Of a DNA stretch of 64,000 bases, positions 17,169 through 27,800 are shown in pieces. The DNA is from CAWFQB01 sp965277875. Its GTDB lineage: Bacteria > Armatimonadota > Chthonomonadetes > Chthonomonadales > Chthonomonadaceae. Below the pieces are notes generated by a model. It ran no database searches and had not been told where the DNA came from. It worked only from the letters and a program-made list of their open reading frames with translations. Position 1 is the stretch's first letter. Each line of letters opens with the position of its first letter. Both the position numbers and the translations under genes were made by a program. Where the stretch lies: the NCBI GenBank assembly GCA_965277875.1, contig CBDIDV010000002.1:6014001-6078000 (forward strand). Reading direction: 5' to 3'.

Positions 17169-17945
17169 ATGGGTAAACTGTCGCGCAAGGAAACGGCGGC
17201 CATCGCATTCATCATTGCCGCGCTTGTCTGCGGCCTGGGCTGGGCGGGAGCGCGGCTGCGCGGCGCGTCCATGTCCGGCGTCACCTTGCAGGAGGCGTTC
17301 CCGCAGCCGCCCGCCGGCCCTCCGCCCGGTCGCCCGATGGTTCCGGTTCAGCCGACAGCCGGAGGACTGGACGCTACGCCTGCCGATGCTTCCGCTTCCA
17401 CTCCCGGTTCCTCCACTTCTGGTTCCGCCGTTTCTGCATCCTCGCCGCCCCGGTCCGGTGACGGCGGAAAATCTGCCGCGCACTTATCAACTTCGCAGGA
17501 GGGCGTTTCCGCTGCGGCCCCCACGCCCGAAGCAAGCGAGATCGTCGTGCATGTGGCGGGCGCGGTGCATAAGCCCGGCGTGTACCATCTGCCCGTCGGG
17601 GCGCGCAACGACGAAGCCATACAGAAGGCGGGCGGCCCCACGTCCGAGGCCAACATGGACGCCCTGAACCTTGCAGCCCGCGTCGAGGACGGCAGTCAGC
17701 TTTATCTGCCCACGCGCAAACAGCACCCGGAGGGCGGCGCGGACGCCCCGACCGAATCCACGCCCGTTCAGGCCACATCTGCTGTCACTGCCGCGCACGC
17801 CGTCGCCAAAGCGGGCGGCAAATCCGGCGCGCACCCTGCCGCCAAAGCGGGTGCGGCAAAGGGCGGCAAGGGCGGCAAGTTCAGCAGTCCGGGGCAGGGA
17901 ACCGTCAACATCAATACCGCAAACAGAGAGACTCCTCTATACTAA
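17169..17945 (+). pseudogene. comEA: comEA, 5' part (interrupted by the integrative element)
   Basis: The start ATG 17169 is preceded by GAGGAG. The product has one N-terminal membrane helix (AAIAFIIAALVCGLGWAGA), a Pro/Ser/Ala-rich linker, an SLBB domain (VVHVAGAVHKPGVYHLPVGA ... DGSQLYLPTR) and a Gly/Ala/Lys linker leading to TVNINTA, the start of the helix-hairpin-helix DNA-binding domain. Native sequence stops at 17921; the frame then reads four foreign residues and a stop. The missing 56 residues are at 46527-46697. Joined, they give a 307-residue ComEA, the membrane DNA receptor for natural transformation. This copy should lack DNA binding. Confidence 0.93.
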
Positions 17946-20400
17946 CTATTCCCTGCTTATTCTTGCTCTCTACGCCTGCTTCAATAAAGCGTGTGATAAG
18001 GCCATCCTCGACCGACGCGGGCATATCGGCGTGATACCACGACTCGTTGTTGTACGCGGGTTCGCTGATCACGACCAGCACTTTGGGCAGTGTGCTGTCT
18101 TCAGACATACCCTGCGCACCGTCTGCGTCTATGATGTCCTGTACGCCTGCGCGAGGGTGCAGCATCATGTACAGCACTTCAGGGTTCAGTTCGCGGAAAC
18201 TCCGCTCGCCCGCGAACTGCGCGTTTTGCCATACGCGCGGTGTGGGGCGCTGTTTTGCGATCCCTAACGCAATCGCGCGCTTGCGTATTTTGAGCATCTT
18301 GCGGCCTGGCTGCAATCGCGTGGTGATTTTGGCAAAATCCATTTCCACCCCCCACAGTTGGCGAATGGCTTCGTCCTCTTCGGCGGTCCATGCCCGCACG
18401 TCGATGGGCCAGCCCCGCCAGCCTACCAGCAAGTCGGTGTTACCGTTCGCCCATTCAAACCAGATTGCGCACTCCTGGCCGTCCATGCCGTCCCCCGCGA
18501 CCACGACGACAGACGCGACCAGCATCTCGATCACGTTTCGTTTATTGACGATGGACAACTCATGGTAGCGCTCGTATATAGCCTGAAGTTCGCTCTTGAT
18601 CTGCGCGTGCGCTTCCAGTGGTATGTCAATCGCGCTGGTCTGAGCCTCAAGCGCGGCCAGGTCGCGCTTGATCTGCTTGATGCTGATGGTAAGCGGCTTG
18701 ATGTTTTTGCGGGTGAACGCCTCATACTCGATTGCCATCGTCTCAGGGTCATCGTCGAAGGCACGGGCGCGAGCGTCCGCGCGCACTGTTTGGAGCGCCA
18801 GTTCCTTTTGTGTCGCCTCCAAATTGCTCTCTAGTGACCTGCGGGCCTCCTGTGCCTGCGCTTGGCGCACGAACAGCCCTTCAAATATCTCTTGGTCGCC
18901 ATTTATAATTTCGCCCATGTTGTGCCGCAGATGGCGATCCAATATGCGCATTAGATCATCACCTGTCCAATTGGTGCAACTTGGACCAGTTTCGCCTTTT
19001 TCTGGCGCACAGCGCCAAGTTTCAAACGGGCTTGACTTACTCTTGCCATCTCTGTTGGGATTGTGGCACCATGTGAGAGGATGCGTCAGACTGAACTCGT
19101 CGTCGGTTTTGCCATGTTTCCCGCACCAAACTTTGCCCGCCCACGCGTTCACGGGGTTTTCGCCCCTGACTCTGCCTTTGTGGTTGCCCGCCGATTTTGC
19201 GGTATTTTCGGGGACATCCTCGTAACCACCTTCACGGGCGGTCTTGAGATCAATCTTGCTCCATTTGTGCTGAACGGCGTAAAACAGAGCAATCTCCTCC
19301 TCTGTCGTACACAGCGCCTGATCCTCGAAACAGCCTACGAAGTCGCGACCTGGGTTGGTCAACGTATCAACAGGCACCTCGTCCAGAGCGGCCTCCTGCG
19401 CGGCCTTGCGCAACCTATACGCACCCGCCCTGCCTGATCCATAAAAGCGGTCGCCGAGTGCTAATGGTTCTAGAATAATTGCGCGGAGCATCGCGAGACT
19501 GGGCAGACAACTCTCATCGTCGCGCATTTTACGTTTGGCGCCAGGGGAATCTGCGTCACGTACGCGCGCGCGGCGGAAGGGGCTGGATGAAAATGCTTGA
19601 TCACGCACCGTAAGATCAAAAGGTGGAAATCGCAATCCTGCGTCGCGCACATGGCGCCATAATCCTGCCCACGTTTTGATATGGGGCTGTAGGCTCGCCT
19701 GCATGATCTCAAGCTTTACACGCTTGTGCGGTTCGTAGACGACTACGATAGGCGATTGAGAATTGCCGTTGGAGCGCTTAACCCCAGGAACTTTACGCCA
19801 TCCCAAGGGTACGATGCCACCGCCCGACCAATTTCCTTCTGCAACGCTTGCCTCTTTAGATTGGATGGCGCGCTCGCGAATCGCATTGCGCTCGTCAGAC
19901 GCCTCCCAAGCATGGTCTATGTATATTCGACGGTCTCCTGACTTCGCCATGTCTAAAACTTGCCACTCGCCGTCCAGTCGCACAAGCACGGAGACGCCGT
20001 TTGCGCCCATCAAACTGGAAAACTGTGAAGCGTGGGTGCCAGTCGGGTCGCGATGAATGCGTGAGATTGAGAGAGCCATCAGCGTTTTGCATTCACCACG
20101 CCTGATCTCATCCTGCGTACTTTTGTAGTCTGCTCTGTGTCGCGTACTTTTGGCCCCAGATATGCCCATGTCGGCCTGCTTGACGCGAATACGGTCTTCG
20201 GCCACGCCCGCCGCAACCAATAATTTCGACATTTCCATTTGCGCTTTTGTGTAGTTAATCGCCTCAGCGTCTGGATCGCTTTGACGAACATACACATTGA
20301 TGTGCGCTGTCATGTCCAGTTTGCTCAATAGCGCTCTAATCTGAGCCACCTCGCCGTTTTCGCGCGCACCCAAGCCAATCGGATCGCCAAATCTACGCAT
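17911..20400 (-). CDS. Large serine integrase, probably that of the element
   Basis: 829 residues. The resolvase-type catalytic domain starts HINVYVRQSDPDAEAINY with the nucleophile predicted at Ser41 and the ISRIHRDPTG arginine motif. A recombinase domain, a zinc ribbon (KVWCGKHGKTDDEF ... WCHNP), a coiled coil (about 540-640) and a C-terminal extension follow. The extension includes a Myb/SANT-like segment (WTAEEDEAIRQLWG), which is unusual. The gene lies at the left end of the element. The last codons (LRY and stop) lie beyond the AA crossover in comEA sequence, so the protein C-terminus depends on integration state. Catalyses attP x attB recombination. Confidence 0.9.
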   Translation of the reverse strand: MRRFGDPIGLGARENGEVAQIRALLSKLDMTAHINVYVRQSDPDAEAINYTKAQMEMSKLLVAAGVAEDRIRVKQADMGISGAKSTRHRADYKSTQDEIRRGECKTLMALSISRIHRDPTGTHASQFSSLMGANGVSVLVRLDGEWQVLDMAKSGDRRIYIDHAWEASDERNAIRERAIQSKEASVAEGNWSGGGIVPLGWRKVPGVKRSNGNSQSPIVVVYEPHKRVKLEIMQASLQPHIKTWAGLWRHVRDAGLRFPPFDLTVRDQAFSSSPFRRARVRDADSPGAKRKMRDDESCLPSLAMLRAIILEPLALGDRFYGSGRAGAYRLRKAAQEAALDEVPVDTLTNPGRDFVGCFEDQALCTTEEEIALFYAVQHKWSKIDLKTAREGGYEDVPENTAKSAGNHKGRVRGENPVNAWAGKVWCGKHGKTDDEFSLTHPLTWCHNPNRDGKSKSSPFETWRCAPEKGETGPSCTNWTGDDLMRILDRHLRHNMGEIINGDQEIFEGLFVRQAQAQEARRSLESNLEATQKELALQTVRADARARAFDDDPETMAIEYEAFTRKNIKPLTISIKQIKRDLAALEAQTSAIDIPLEAHAQIKSELQAIYERYHELSIVNKRNVIEMLVASVVVVAGDGMDGQECAIWFEWANGNTDLLVGWRGWPIDVRAWTAEEDEAIRQLWGVEMDFAKITTRLQPGRKMLKIRKRAIALGIAKQRPTPRVWQNAQFAGERSFRELNPEVLYMMLHPRAGVQDIIDADGAQGMSEDSTLPKVLVVISEPAYNNESWYHADMPASVEDGLITRFIEAGVESKNKQGIVSIEESLCLRY
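17917..17946. other. attL of the 28.6-kb element
   Basis: B half-site CCGCA (17917-17921, comEA), crossover dinucleotide AA (17922-17923), then the P' arm CAGAGAGACTCCTC and TATACTAAC (17938-17946). The TATACTAAC motif starts exactly 14 nt after the core, mirrored at attR. Confidence 0.85.
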
Positions 20401-20622
20401 CGTGATGCCCTTCTTCCATTTTCGCGCGCCATCAATGGAAGATTATGGCAGGTAGGTGCGAGAAAATCTATGTGGTCGAACTAGGTGCAACAATTCGCTT
20501 ATCACAAAGAAGACGTACAACAAGTTTCGAGGTGTGATCCTTAATTTTTGGTGAGAGCGTTAAGGAAGCCGCCTGACGCGTTGTGCTCCTGTACTCCGCT
20601 TTGATGTTTGAACGTTTACTAA

Positions 20623-20853
20623 TTACGAATGTTGTTCGAACTGCTGCAATAGCTGAGCAGAGGATAACTCTGTGTTTGTAAATTTTGGTTCGCTGATCGG
20701 CTCACACATCGCGCGATATCCGAGCGTGAACTGGTTGATAAATCCTACCCATTCTACAGCCTCTTTTTTCGATATAAGTCGAGGATTAGTGATTAAGCGA
20801 CCAGTATAGATATCCTTGACTACAATTTGCCAGTGCTTACGTTTCGAAATCAT
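20623..20853 (-). CDS. Small protein of unknown function
   Basis: 76 residues from ATG 20853 (MISKRKHWQIVVKDIYTGRL). It is not recognised. It is a compact mixed alpha/beta sequence with a basic start, a conserved-looking NPRLISKKEAVEWVGFINQF helix and an acidic tail. The longer frame back to 20958 would overlap the divergent gene and is disfavoured. It lies next to the integrase, where excisionase or directionality factors often sit, but no recognisable DNA-binding motif supports that idea. Confidence 0.5.
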   Translation of the reverse strand: MISKRKHWQIVVKDIYTGRLITNPRLISKKEAVEWVGFINQFTLGYRAMCEPISEPKFTNTELSSAQLLQQFEQHS

Positions 20854-20926
20854 AATTTGCCCCCTTAAAGACATAAAGATGGTATGCTTATACAACAACC
20901 TACAATGGTCACAGTCAGGAGAGAAT

Positions 20927-21307
20927 ATGCTTAACGAGAGAACATGCCCGCATTGCAACGCAGAATATACTCTTGGTAATCATACGGCTGAAGAGTGCCT
21001 AAAAACAAGAACGCGTTTTTATACTGAGCATGCTATGTCAGTTTTAAGAATGTTAAGGATCGAAGACCCCAATTATGTTGGAGGAAGTAATCTGCCAAGT
21101 CCGAAACTTTTCCTCTCGCTCACAGGGCGTGCGATTAATCGTGCCAACGAACTTGTTGAAGCCGAGGATAACCAAGAAAAATTACGTAAGCTTCTTAACG
21201 ACGCAGGGATACAAGACCAAGATGAATGGGGTGTACCGATGACGCCACTCGATCGCGTCCGCATCTTGATAGAGATAAAAGAAGATGCGGCAAAACACAG
21301 CAATTAA
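20927..21307 (+). CDS. Small zinc-finger-like protein, unknown
   Basis: 126 residues from ATG 20927 with AGGAGAG immediately upstream. The N-terminus MLNERTCPHCNAEYTLG has a CxxC knuckle, with His and Cys following at HTAEECL, which could complete one zinc site. The rest is helical and acidic, with NRANELVEAEDNQEKLRKLL. Function unknown. Divergent from the 76-residue gene. Confidence 0.6.
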   Translation: MLNERTCPHCNAEYTLGNHTAEECLKTRTRFYTEHAMSVLRMLRIEDPNYVGGSNLPSPKLFLSLTGRAINRANELVEAEDNQEKLRKLLNDAGIQDQDEWGVPMTPLDRVRILIEIKEDAAKHSN

Positions 21308-21576
21308 TCACACACATAACTAAATATTATTGAAGCCGTTCGGCAATGAGAACGTTTACCGCGGCACATTTATGTCTTTTTTCAGTATCAGCCAAAGGAG
21401 GTATTCGCGGCCACCTTGTCCAATTCTGCTGCCAGTAATTCTGATCCCAACGTATTTCTGCTTACGCCGCGCGGCCAGCAACAGCACCCTGGCGTGCCGT
21501 TTTCACACAAAAGGCATTGCTGCCCTGTAAAGTCGCGTTGGGCTACTCTGAAATCTGGTCGCAACGAAGAGGGGTA

Positions 21577-23547
21577 ATGTCCAGCAATAACCTTTCCGCC
21601 TTTCTCTGGTCGGTCGCCGATCTCCTGCGCGGCGACTTCAAGCAATCCGACTACGGCAAAGTCATCCTCCCGTTTACTATCCTGCGGCGCCTCGATTGCA
21701 CCCTGGAAGCGTCCAAACCCCAGGCGCTCGCCGAACACGACATGCGAACGCAGCAGGGAATGGATTCGGGCCTGTTTCTTCCGCGCATTACAGGGTACAG
21801 CTTCTATAACACCTCCAAACTCGATCTCGGCAAACTGCTCGCCGACCCCAACAACATCAAACAGCACCTTCTCGGCTACCTGGCTGGCTTTTCTGCGAAC
21901 GTGGGTGACATCTTCGAGAAGTTCGAGTTCAACAGCCAGATTGACAGGCTGGCCTCCGCCAGCCTGCTTTACCTTGTCACGCAGAAGTTTGCCCAGATCG
22001 ACCTGCACCCGAATGTTGTATCGAACGCCGATATGGGGCATGTGTTCGAGGAACTGATTCGGAAGTTTGCTGAACTTTCCAACGAAACCGCTGGAGAGCA
22101 TTTCACGCCGCGTGAAGTCATCAAACTGATGGTCAACCTTCTGTTTCTGGAGGATAGCGACGCGCTCACCAGACCAGGCGCGATCCGCACCCTCTACGAC
22201 CCCACCGCAGGCACGGGCGGCATGTTATCCATTGCGGAGGAGTATCTGAAACGCCTGAATCCCGATGCGCAACTGGTGGTGTCGGGGCAGGAACTCAATC
22301 CCGAATCCTATGCTATCTGCAAGGGCGATATGCTCATCAAAGGGCAGGACGTGTCCAAGATCGTATTTGGCAACACCCTGAGCGACGACGGACACGCGGG
22401 CGCAAAGTTCGATTACGGTCTGAGCAACCCGCCGTTCGGCGTGGAGTGGAAGAAGGTTCAGGAAACCGTCGAGAAAGAGTATTCCAAACAAGGCTTTAAC
22501 GGCAGATTTGGCCCTGGCCTGCCGCGTGTCAGCGATGGCAGCCTGCTTTTTCTGCTCCATCTGATTTCGAAAATGCAGCCTGTCCGCACCGTGAACGGCG
22601 TCACGGAAGGCGGGGGGCGTGTCGCTATCGTCCTGAATGGCTCGCCGCTGTTCACAGGCGGTGCGGGGTCGGGCGAAAGCGAAATACGCAAGTGGATCAT
22701 CGAAAACGATCTGCTGGAAGCCATCATCGCTCTGCCAACGGATATGTTCTACAACACGGGCATCTCGACGTACATCTGGGTGGTCTGCAACCACAAACCC
22801 GCACAGCGCAAGGGCAAAATCCAACTCATCAATGCCGTGGATCTCTTCCAGAAAATGCGCAAAAGTTTGGGTTCCAAGCGCAAAGAGCTGGGTGAGGCCG
22901 ACATTGACCGCATCACGCAAATTTACGGAGCCTTCTGCCCTAACCAGCACTCCAAAATCTTCGACGTGCGTGATTTCGGATATTCAACCATAACGGTGGA
23001 AAGGCCGCTCCGCCTGTCCTTCACGCTCACCGACGAACGGTTGGCGTTGCTCAAAGAGAACAAGGCACTTGCGAAACTGCCAGAGTTCGATCAGATCATC
23101 GCAGGGTTGCAAACTCTGCCCACTGGCAAAAAGTGGCTTTCGCGGAACGGCTTTACAGCCGAATTGACAGCGGCGTTGATGGCGGCAGGCGTGTCCCTGG
23201 CCGCCGCACAGTGGAAAGCCCTCGTCACCACGGTGGGCGAGCAGGACGACACGGCGGAAATCTGCTTGGACAGCAAAAAACGCCCTGATCCCTCCCCCGA
23301 TTTGCGCGATACCGAGAACGTTCCGCTAAAGGAAGACATCACGGAGTATTTCAAACGGGAGGTACTGCCCCACGCGCCCGATGCCTGGATAGATCATGAC
23401 AAAACGAAGATCGGGTACGAAATTCCATTTATGCGCCATTTTTATGTGTTCCAGCCGCCCAGAGCGCTTGAGGAAATTGACCACGATTTGAAGACGGTCA
23501 CGAACGAGATACTAGAACTGCTGCGGGAGGTGACGCATGAAGCCTGA
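21577..23547 (+). CDS. hsdM: Type I restriction-modification methyltransferase subunit
   Basis: 656 residues from ATG 21577; the longer frame to 21517 adds non-typical sequence. Motif I DPTAGTGGM lies at 208-216 and the catalytic motif IV NPPFG at 284-288. The N-terminal HsdM_N helical domain (FLWSVADLLRG, FTILRRLDCTL) is present. It methylates adenine N6 in the recognition site set by HsdS and forms the core M2S enzyme. The C-terminal ~150 residues continue past the methyltransferase domain and end in a helix. It overlaps hsdS by 11 nt, so the operon is translationally coupled. Confidence 0.95.
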   Translation: MSSNNLSAFLWSVADLLRGDFKQSDYGKVILPFTILRRLDCTLEASKPQALAEHDMRTQQGMDSGLFLPRITGYSFYNTSKLDLGKLLADPNNIKQHLLGYLAGFSANVGDIFEKFEFNSQIDRLASASLLYLVTQKFAQIDLHPNVVSNADMGHVFEELIRKFAELSNETAGEHFTPREVIKLMVNLLFLEDSDALTRPGAIRTLYDPTAGTGGMLSIAEEYLKRLNPDAQLVVSGQELNPESYAICKGDMLIKGQDVSKIVFGNTLSDDGHAGAKFDYGLSNPPFGVEWKKVQETVEKEYSKQGFNGRFGPGLPRVSDGSLLFLLHLISKMQPVRTVNGVTEGGGRVAIVLNGSPLFTGGAGSGESEIRKWIIENDLLEAIIALPTDMFYNTGISTYIWVVCNHKPAQRKGKIQLINAVDLFQKMRKSLGSKRKELGEADIDRITQIYGAFCPNQHSKIFDVRDFGYSTITVERPLRLSFTLTDERLALLKENKALAKLPEFDQIIAGLQTLPTGKKWLSRNGFTAELTAALMAAGVSLAAAQWKALVTTVGEQDDTAEICLDSKKRPDPSPDLRDTENVPLKEDITEYFKREVLPHAPDAWIDHDKTKIGYEIPFMRHFYVFQPPRALEEIDHDLKTVTNEILELLREVTHEA

Positions 23548-24856
23548 GAGCGCTTTTCCAAGTTATCCTGCGTACAAAGACAGCAGGGTTCAGTGGTTAC
23601 GTGATGTACCGACGCATTGGGATATGCTTCCACTGCTTTCTTGCTTTCAACAGCGTGTGTGTCCCAACGCAGGAGGCAGAATTTCGAGAGTTTTGTCTCT
23701 AAGCTACGGAAAAATTATAGACAGAGATGTTGAATCAAACAACGGACTTTTGCCTGAGTCGTTTGACGGCTATAACATTGTTGAACCCGATGACATAGTT
23801 CTGCGGCTCACGGATTTGCAAAATGACCAGAGAAGTTTAAGAACGGGACAAGTTAAAGTACGGGGAATAATCACTTCTGCATATGTTACAGTTAAACCAT
23901 GTCAAAAGGTCCATATTGTTTTTGCCACTTATTTGCTTCATGGACTCGACTTACTTAAGGTTTTTTACGCATTAGGCGGCGGTGTACGGCAGAGTATAAA
24001 ATTTGGTGATCTCAGGCGTCTTCCAATAGCCTTGCCACCGTTTCCAGAACAACAAGCCATCGCCGCCTTCCTTGACCGCGAAACCGCCAAAACTGACATG
24101 CTCATCGAGAAACAGGAACATCTCGTAAGCCTTCTCACCGAAAAGCGGCAGGAAGTCATCAGCCGTGCCGTGACGAAGGGGCTTGATCCAAACGTTCCGA
24201 TGAAGGACAGTGGGATTGAGTGGATCGGGAAAGTTCCACAGCATTGGGACGTCGGCAAGATCATGCACTGGTTCGGAACTATGAGTGGTTCTACTCCCGA
24301 TACAACACAGCAAACGCTCTATTACCATGTTGATGGATTCCCGTGGATTCGAACGACTGATCTAAACAATGACTATTTATCCACATACGAGGTTGGTATT
24401 ACGGAAGCGGCGCTAAGAAACAGCGCTTGCACAATGTTGCCAGCCAACTCAGTGTTAATAGCCATGTACGGGGGCGACGGAACTATCGGAAAGAACTCCT
24501 TGCTCAGAATTTCTGCCTGTATAAATCAGGCTGTATGCGCGTTACTTCCGAGCAAGCATTTTCAACCAGAATTCGCATTTCGTTTTATCCAATTTTATCG
24601 CCCCCACTGGATGTATGGAGCGGAGAGTTCAAGAAAAGACCCGAATATCAGCCAATACCTGATACGCCACGCACCATTCCTTCGCCCACCCCTTTTTGAG
24701 CAAAAAGCAATTTCAGAATTCCTTGAGGGTGAAATATCGCGAATCAATACGCTTGTTCACAAAGCGCAGACTTCCATAGATCTATTGAGGGAGCGACGCT
24801 CGACTCTCATTTCAACGGCAGTGACTGGTAAGATAGACGTACGGGAGGCGGTGTGA
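23537..24856 (+). CDS. hsdS: Type I restriction-modification specificity subunit
   Basis: 439 residues with the standard two-half structure. Target-recognition domain 1 runs from YPAYKDSRVQWLRDVPTHW to about 170. A first conserved helix (LPPFPEQQAIAAFLDRETAKTDMLIEKQ) follows, then domain 2 from DSGIEWIGKVPQHWDV, and a second conserved helix (LEGEISRINTLVHKAQTSIDLL). It determines the DNA sequence bound by the complex. It starts inside the end of hsdM, and hsdR begins 4 nt after its stop. Base composition of domain 1 is visibly more AT-rich than hsdM or hsdR, as expected for shuffled specificity domains. Confidence 0.95.
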   Translation: MKPESAFPSYPAYKDSRVQWLRDVPTHWDMLPLLSCFQQRVCPNAGGRISRVLSLSYGKIIDRDVESNNGLLPESFDGYNIVEPDDIVLRLTDLQNDQRSLRTGQVKVRGIITSAYVTVKPCQKVHIVFATYLLHGLDLLKVFYALGGGVRQSIKFGDLRRLPIALPPFPEQQAIAAFLDRETAKTDMLIEKQEHLVSLLTEKRQEVISRAVTKGLDPNVPMKDSGIEWIGKVPQHWDVGKIMHWFGTMSGSTPDTTQQTLYYHVDGFPWIRTTDLNNDYLSTYEVGITEAALRNSACTMLPANSVLIAMYGGDGTIGKNSLLRISACINQAVCALLPSKHFQPEFAFRFIQFYRPHWMYGAESSRKDPNISQYLIRHAPFLRPPLFEQKAISEFLEGEISRINTLVHKAQTSIDLLRERRSTLISTAVTGKIDVREAV

Positions 24857-24859
24857 GCA

Positions 24860-27800
24860 ATGGGTATCGCCAACGAAATCGAATTTGAAAAAGACATCTG
24901 CGCCCATCTTGCCGCAAACGGCTGGCTGTACTCGGCCAACGACACAGGGTACGACCGCGAAAAGGCGCTCTTTCCCGAAGACGCTCTGGCGTGGGTACAG
25001 GAGATGCAGCCCGATGCATGGCAGAAGTTTCAAGCCTTCCACAGCGCCAAAGCCGAATGGGAGTTCATCAACCGCCTGAGGAACACGCTGGCAACAGAGG
25101 GAACGTTGCGTGCCCTGCGTAATGGTTTCAAGGCCACAGGCGCGGGTGCGTCAGGGTTCCAGATGGTGCATTTCAAACCTTCATTCGGCTTTAACCAGGA
25201 CATCGCGGACAAATACAATAAAGTGCGCCTGCGCGTGATGCGTCAGGTGCATTATTCCGCCAGCAATCAAAAAAGCCTTGATCTCGTGCTTTTCGTTAAC
25301 GGCATCCCTGTCGCGACCCTCGAACTGAAAACTGATTTCACGCAGGCTGTCCAGGACGCCAAACAGCAATACAAGCACGACCGTTTTCCAAAAGATGCTG
25401 TCACGGGCAAAGAGGAACCGCTGCTGACCTTCAAGCGGGGCGCGCTGGTGCATTTCGCCGTCTCCACAGAAGAGGTCTGGATGACCACGCGGCTGGAAGG
25501 CGTTGCCACGTATTTTCTCCCCTTCAACAAAGGCAATGACGGCAGCAAGGGCAATCCGCCGAATCCCCAGGGATACCCTACCGCCTACTTCTGGGAGGAT
25601 ATTTTGCAACGGGACAGTTGGCTGCGCATCCTCGGCTCCTTCCTTCAGGTCGAAACCAAGCCTGCCACCGCCGCCAATGGAACGAAATACCGTAAGGAAA
25701 GCATGATCTTTCCCCGTTACCACCAACTCAATGCCGTGACGAAACTCGTCGAGGCGGCGCGTACCGAAGGCACAGGCCATACCTATCTGTTTCAGCACTC
25801 GGCGGGGTCAGGCAAATCCAACACCATCGGCTGGTGCGCCCACCAACTCTCCACTCTCCACGATGCGAACGACAACAAGGTTTTCGACAGCGTGATTGTG
25901 CTGACCGACCGCACCGTTCTGGACGCCCAACTCAAAGAGACGATCAGCCAGTTTCAGTCCACCCCTGGCGTGGTTGCCACAATTGATGCGGGACAGGGAG
26001 CAAAGTCAGGGCATCTCGCGACTGCGCTGCAAAAGGGCGCGATGATTATTGTCGTGACGATCCAGACTTTTCCTTTCGTCATGAATGAAATTAGGCAAAG
26101 CGCGGGATTGGCCGATAAGAAGTTTGCGGTGATTATTGATGAGGCCCACTCGTCGCAGAGCGGATCGGCGGCCCGACACCTGCGCGGCGTACTCAGTTCC
26201 GAGGGAAAGGCCGAGGACGACGAAGAGATCACCACGGAAGACATGCTGCTCGCGGAAGCCGCGTCCCGTAAACTCCCCACGAACGCCAGTTTCCTCGCCT
26301 TCACGGCCACGCCCAAAAGCAAGACCCTGGAAGTGTTCGGACGGCCTGCTGATCCTTCCCTGCCCGCCAGCAAGACAAACCTTCCAGAGCCTTTCGATTT
26401 GTACACCATGCGGCAGGCCATCGAGGAGGGCTTCATCCTCGACGTGCTGCAAAACTACATGCCCTATCGCGTCGCCTACAAACTCGCCCATGACGGCAAG
26501 GACTGGGACGACAAAATTGTGGACAAGCCAGACGGCATGAAGGCGCTTGCCAGGTGGGTGCGTCTGCACCCCTACAACATCGCGCAGAAAGTCGAAGTCA
26601 TCGTCGAGCATTTCCGCAACACAGTCGCCCACCGCCTCGGCGGCAAAGCCAAAGCAATGGTGGTGACAGGATCACGGCAGGAGGCCGTACGCTACAAACT
26701 CGCGATGGATAAGTATATCGCTGCTAGGGGGGACACCAATCTTGCCACACTGGTCGCCTTTTCGGGCGATGTCACGGATACCGATTCAGGTCCCAACAAG
26801 TTCAACGAAACCACGATGAACACGAAACTGAAGGGGCAGGGTATTCGCGAGGCGTTCGCCACTGATGAATATCAAATCCTCATCGTCGCCAACAAATTCC
26901 AGACGGGTTTCGATCAGCCCCTGCTGGTGGCGATGTACGTGGACAAACGCCTGGACGGGATAACCGCCGTGCAGACCCTATCCCGCTTGAATCGCACCTA
27001 TCCTGGCAAGGACGCAACCTTTGTCCTGGACTTTGTCAACGATGCCGAAACCATGCGCCTGGCATTTTCGCCTTATTACGAAACCACCGAGCTGCTTGCC
27101 ACAACCGATCCCAACCTGATTTACAATCTACAGACCAAACTTTCCCAGGAACAGATTTATACGGATCAGGAAGCGCGCAACGTCGCGGAGATATTCCTGA
27201 AATACAATCAGGGCGGCGACAAGCAGTCGCAGAAAGAATTGATCGCCGCGTTGAGCGCGCCCGTTGACCGCTTCAAAAAGCAGTGGACGCAGGCGGAACA
27301 GGATAAAGACAAGGAAGCCCTCGACCGACTGACAATTTTCCACAAGAATCTCGGCTCCTTTTGCCGACTGTACGATTTCCTGTCGCAGATCGTGAGTTAC
27401 GAAGATACTACGCTGGAAACAGACTATATTTTCTTCAAGCACCTGGAGCCTCTGGTTCGCCCCGATACCATACGGCAGCAGATAGACCTTTCGGGGGTTC
27501 TGCTCACCCACCACAAGATCAACGCAGGCACATCGGTACCCGTCTCGCTCAGCACGGCAGTCGCAGAAGAAAAGCAGTTGTCCCCTATAACGGCGTTAGG
27601 AACTCAGGCAGCGCGCGATCCCGAAAAGGTCAAACTGACCGCGCTGATCCAGCAGTTGAACGACCTCTTCGACGATGGAACGCTCACCGAAGCAGACAAG
27701 GTCGGCATGTTTCAGCACGTCGCGGGTAAGATGATGGAAAACGCGGAGATCAACAAGCAGGCCAAAGCCAATACCAAAAGTCAGTTCATGCACAGTCCCA

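Noticed and set aside
24427..24699. Separate 90-residue gene inside hsdS
   Set aside because: It is an alternative frame of the second target-recognition domain, with no own ribosome-binding site.
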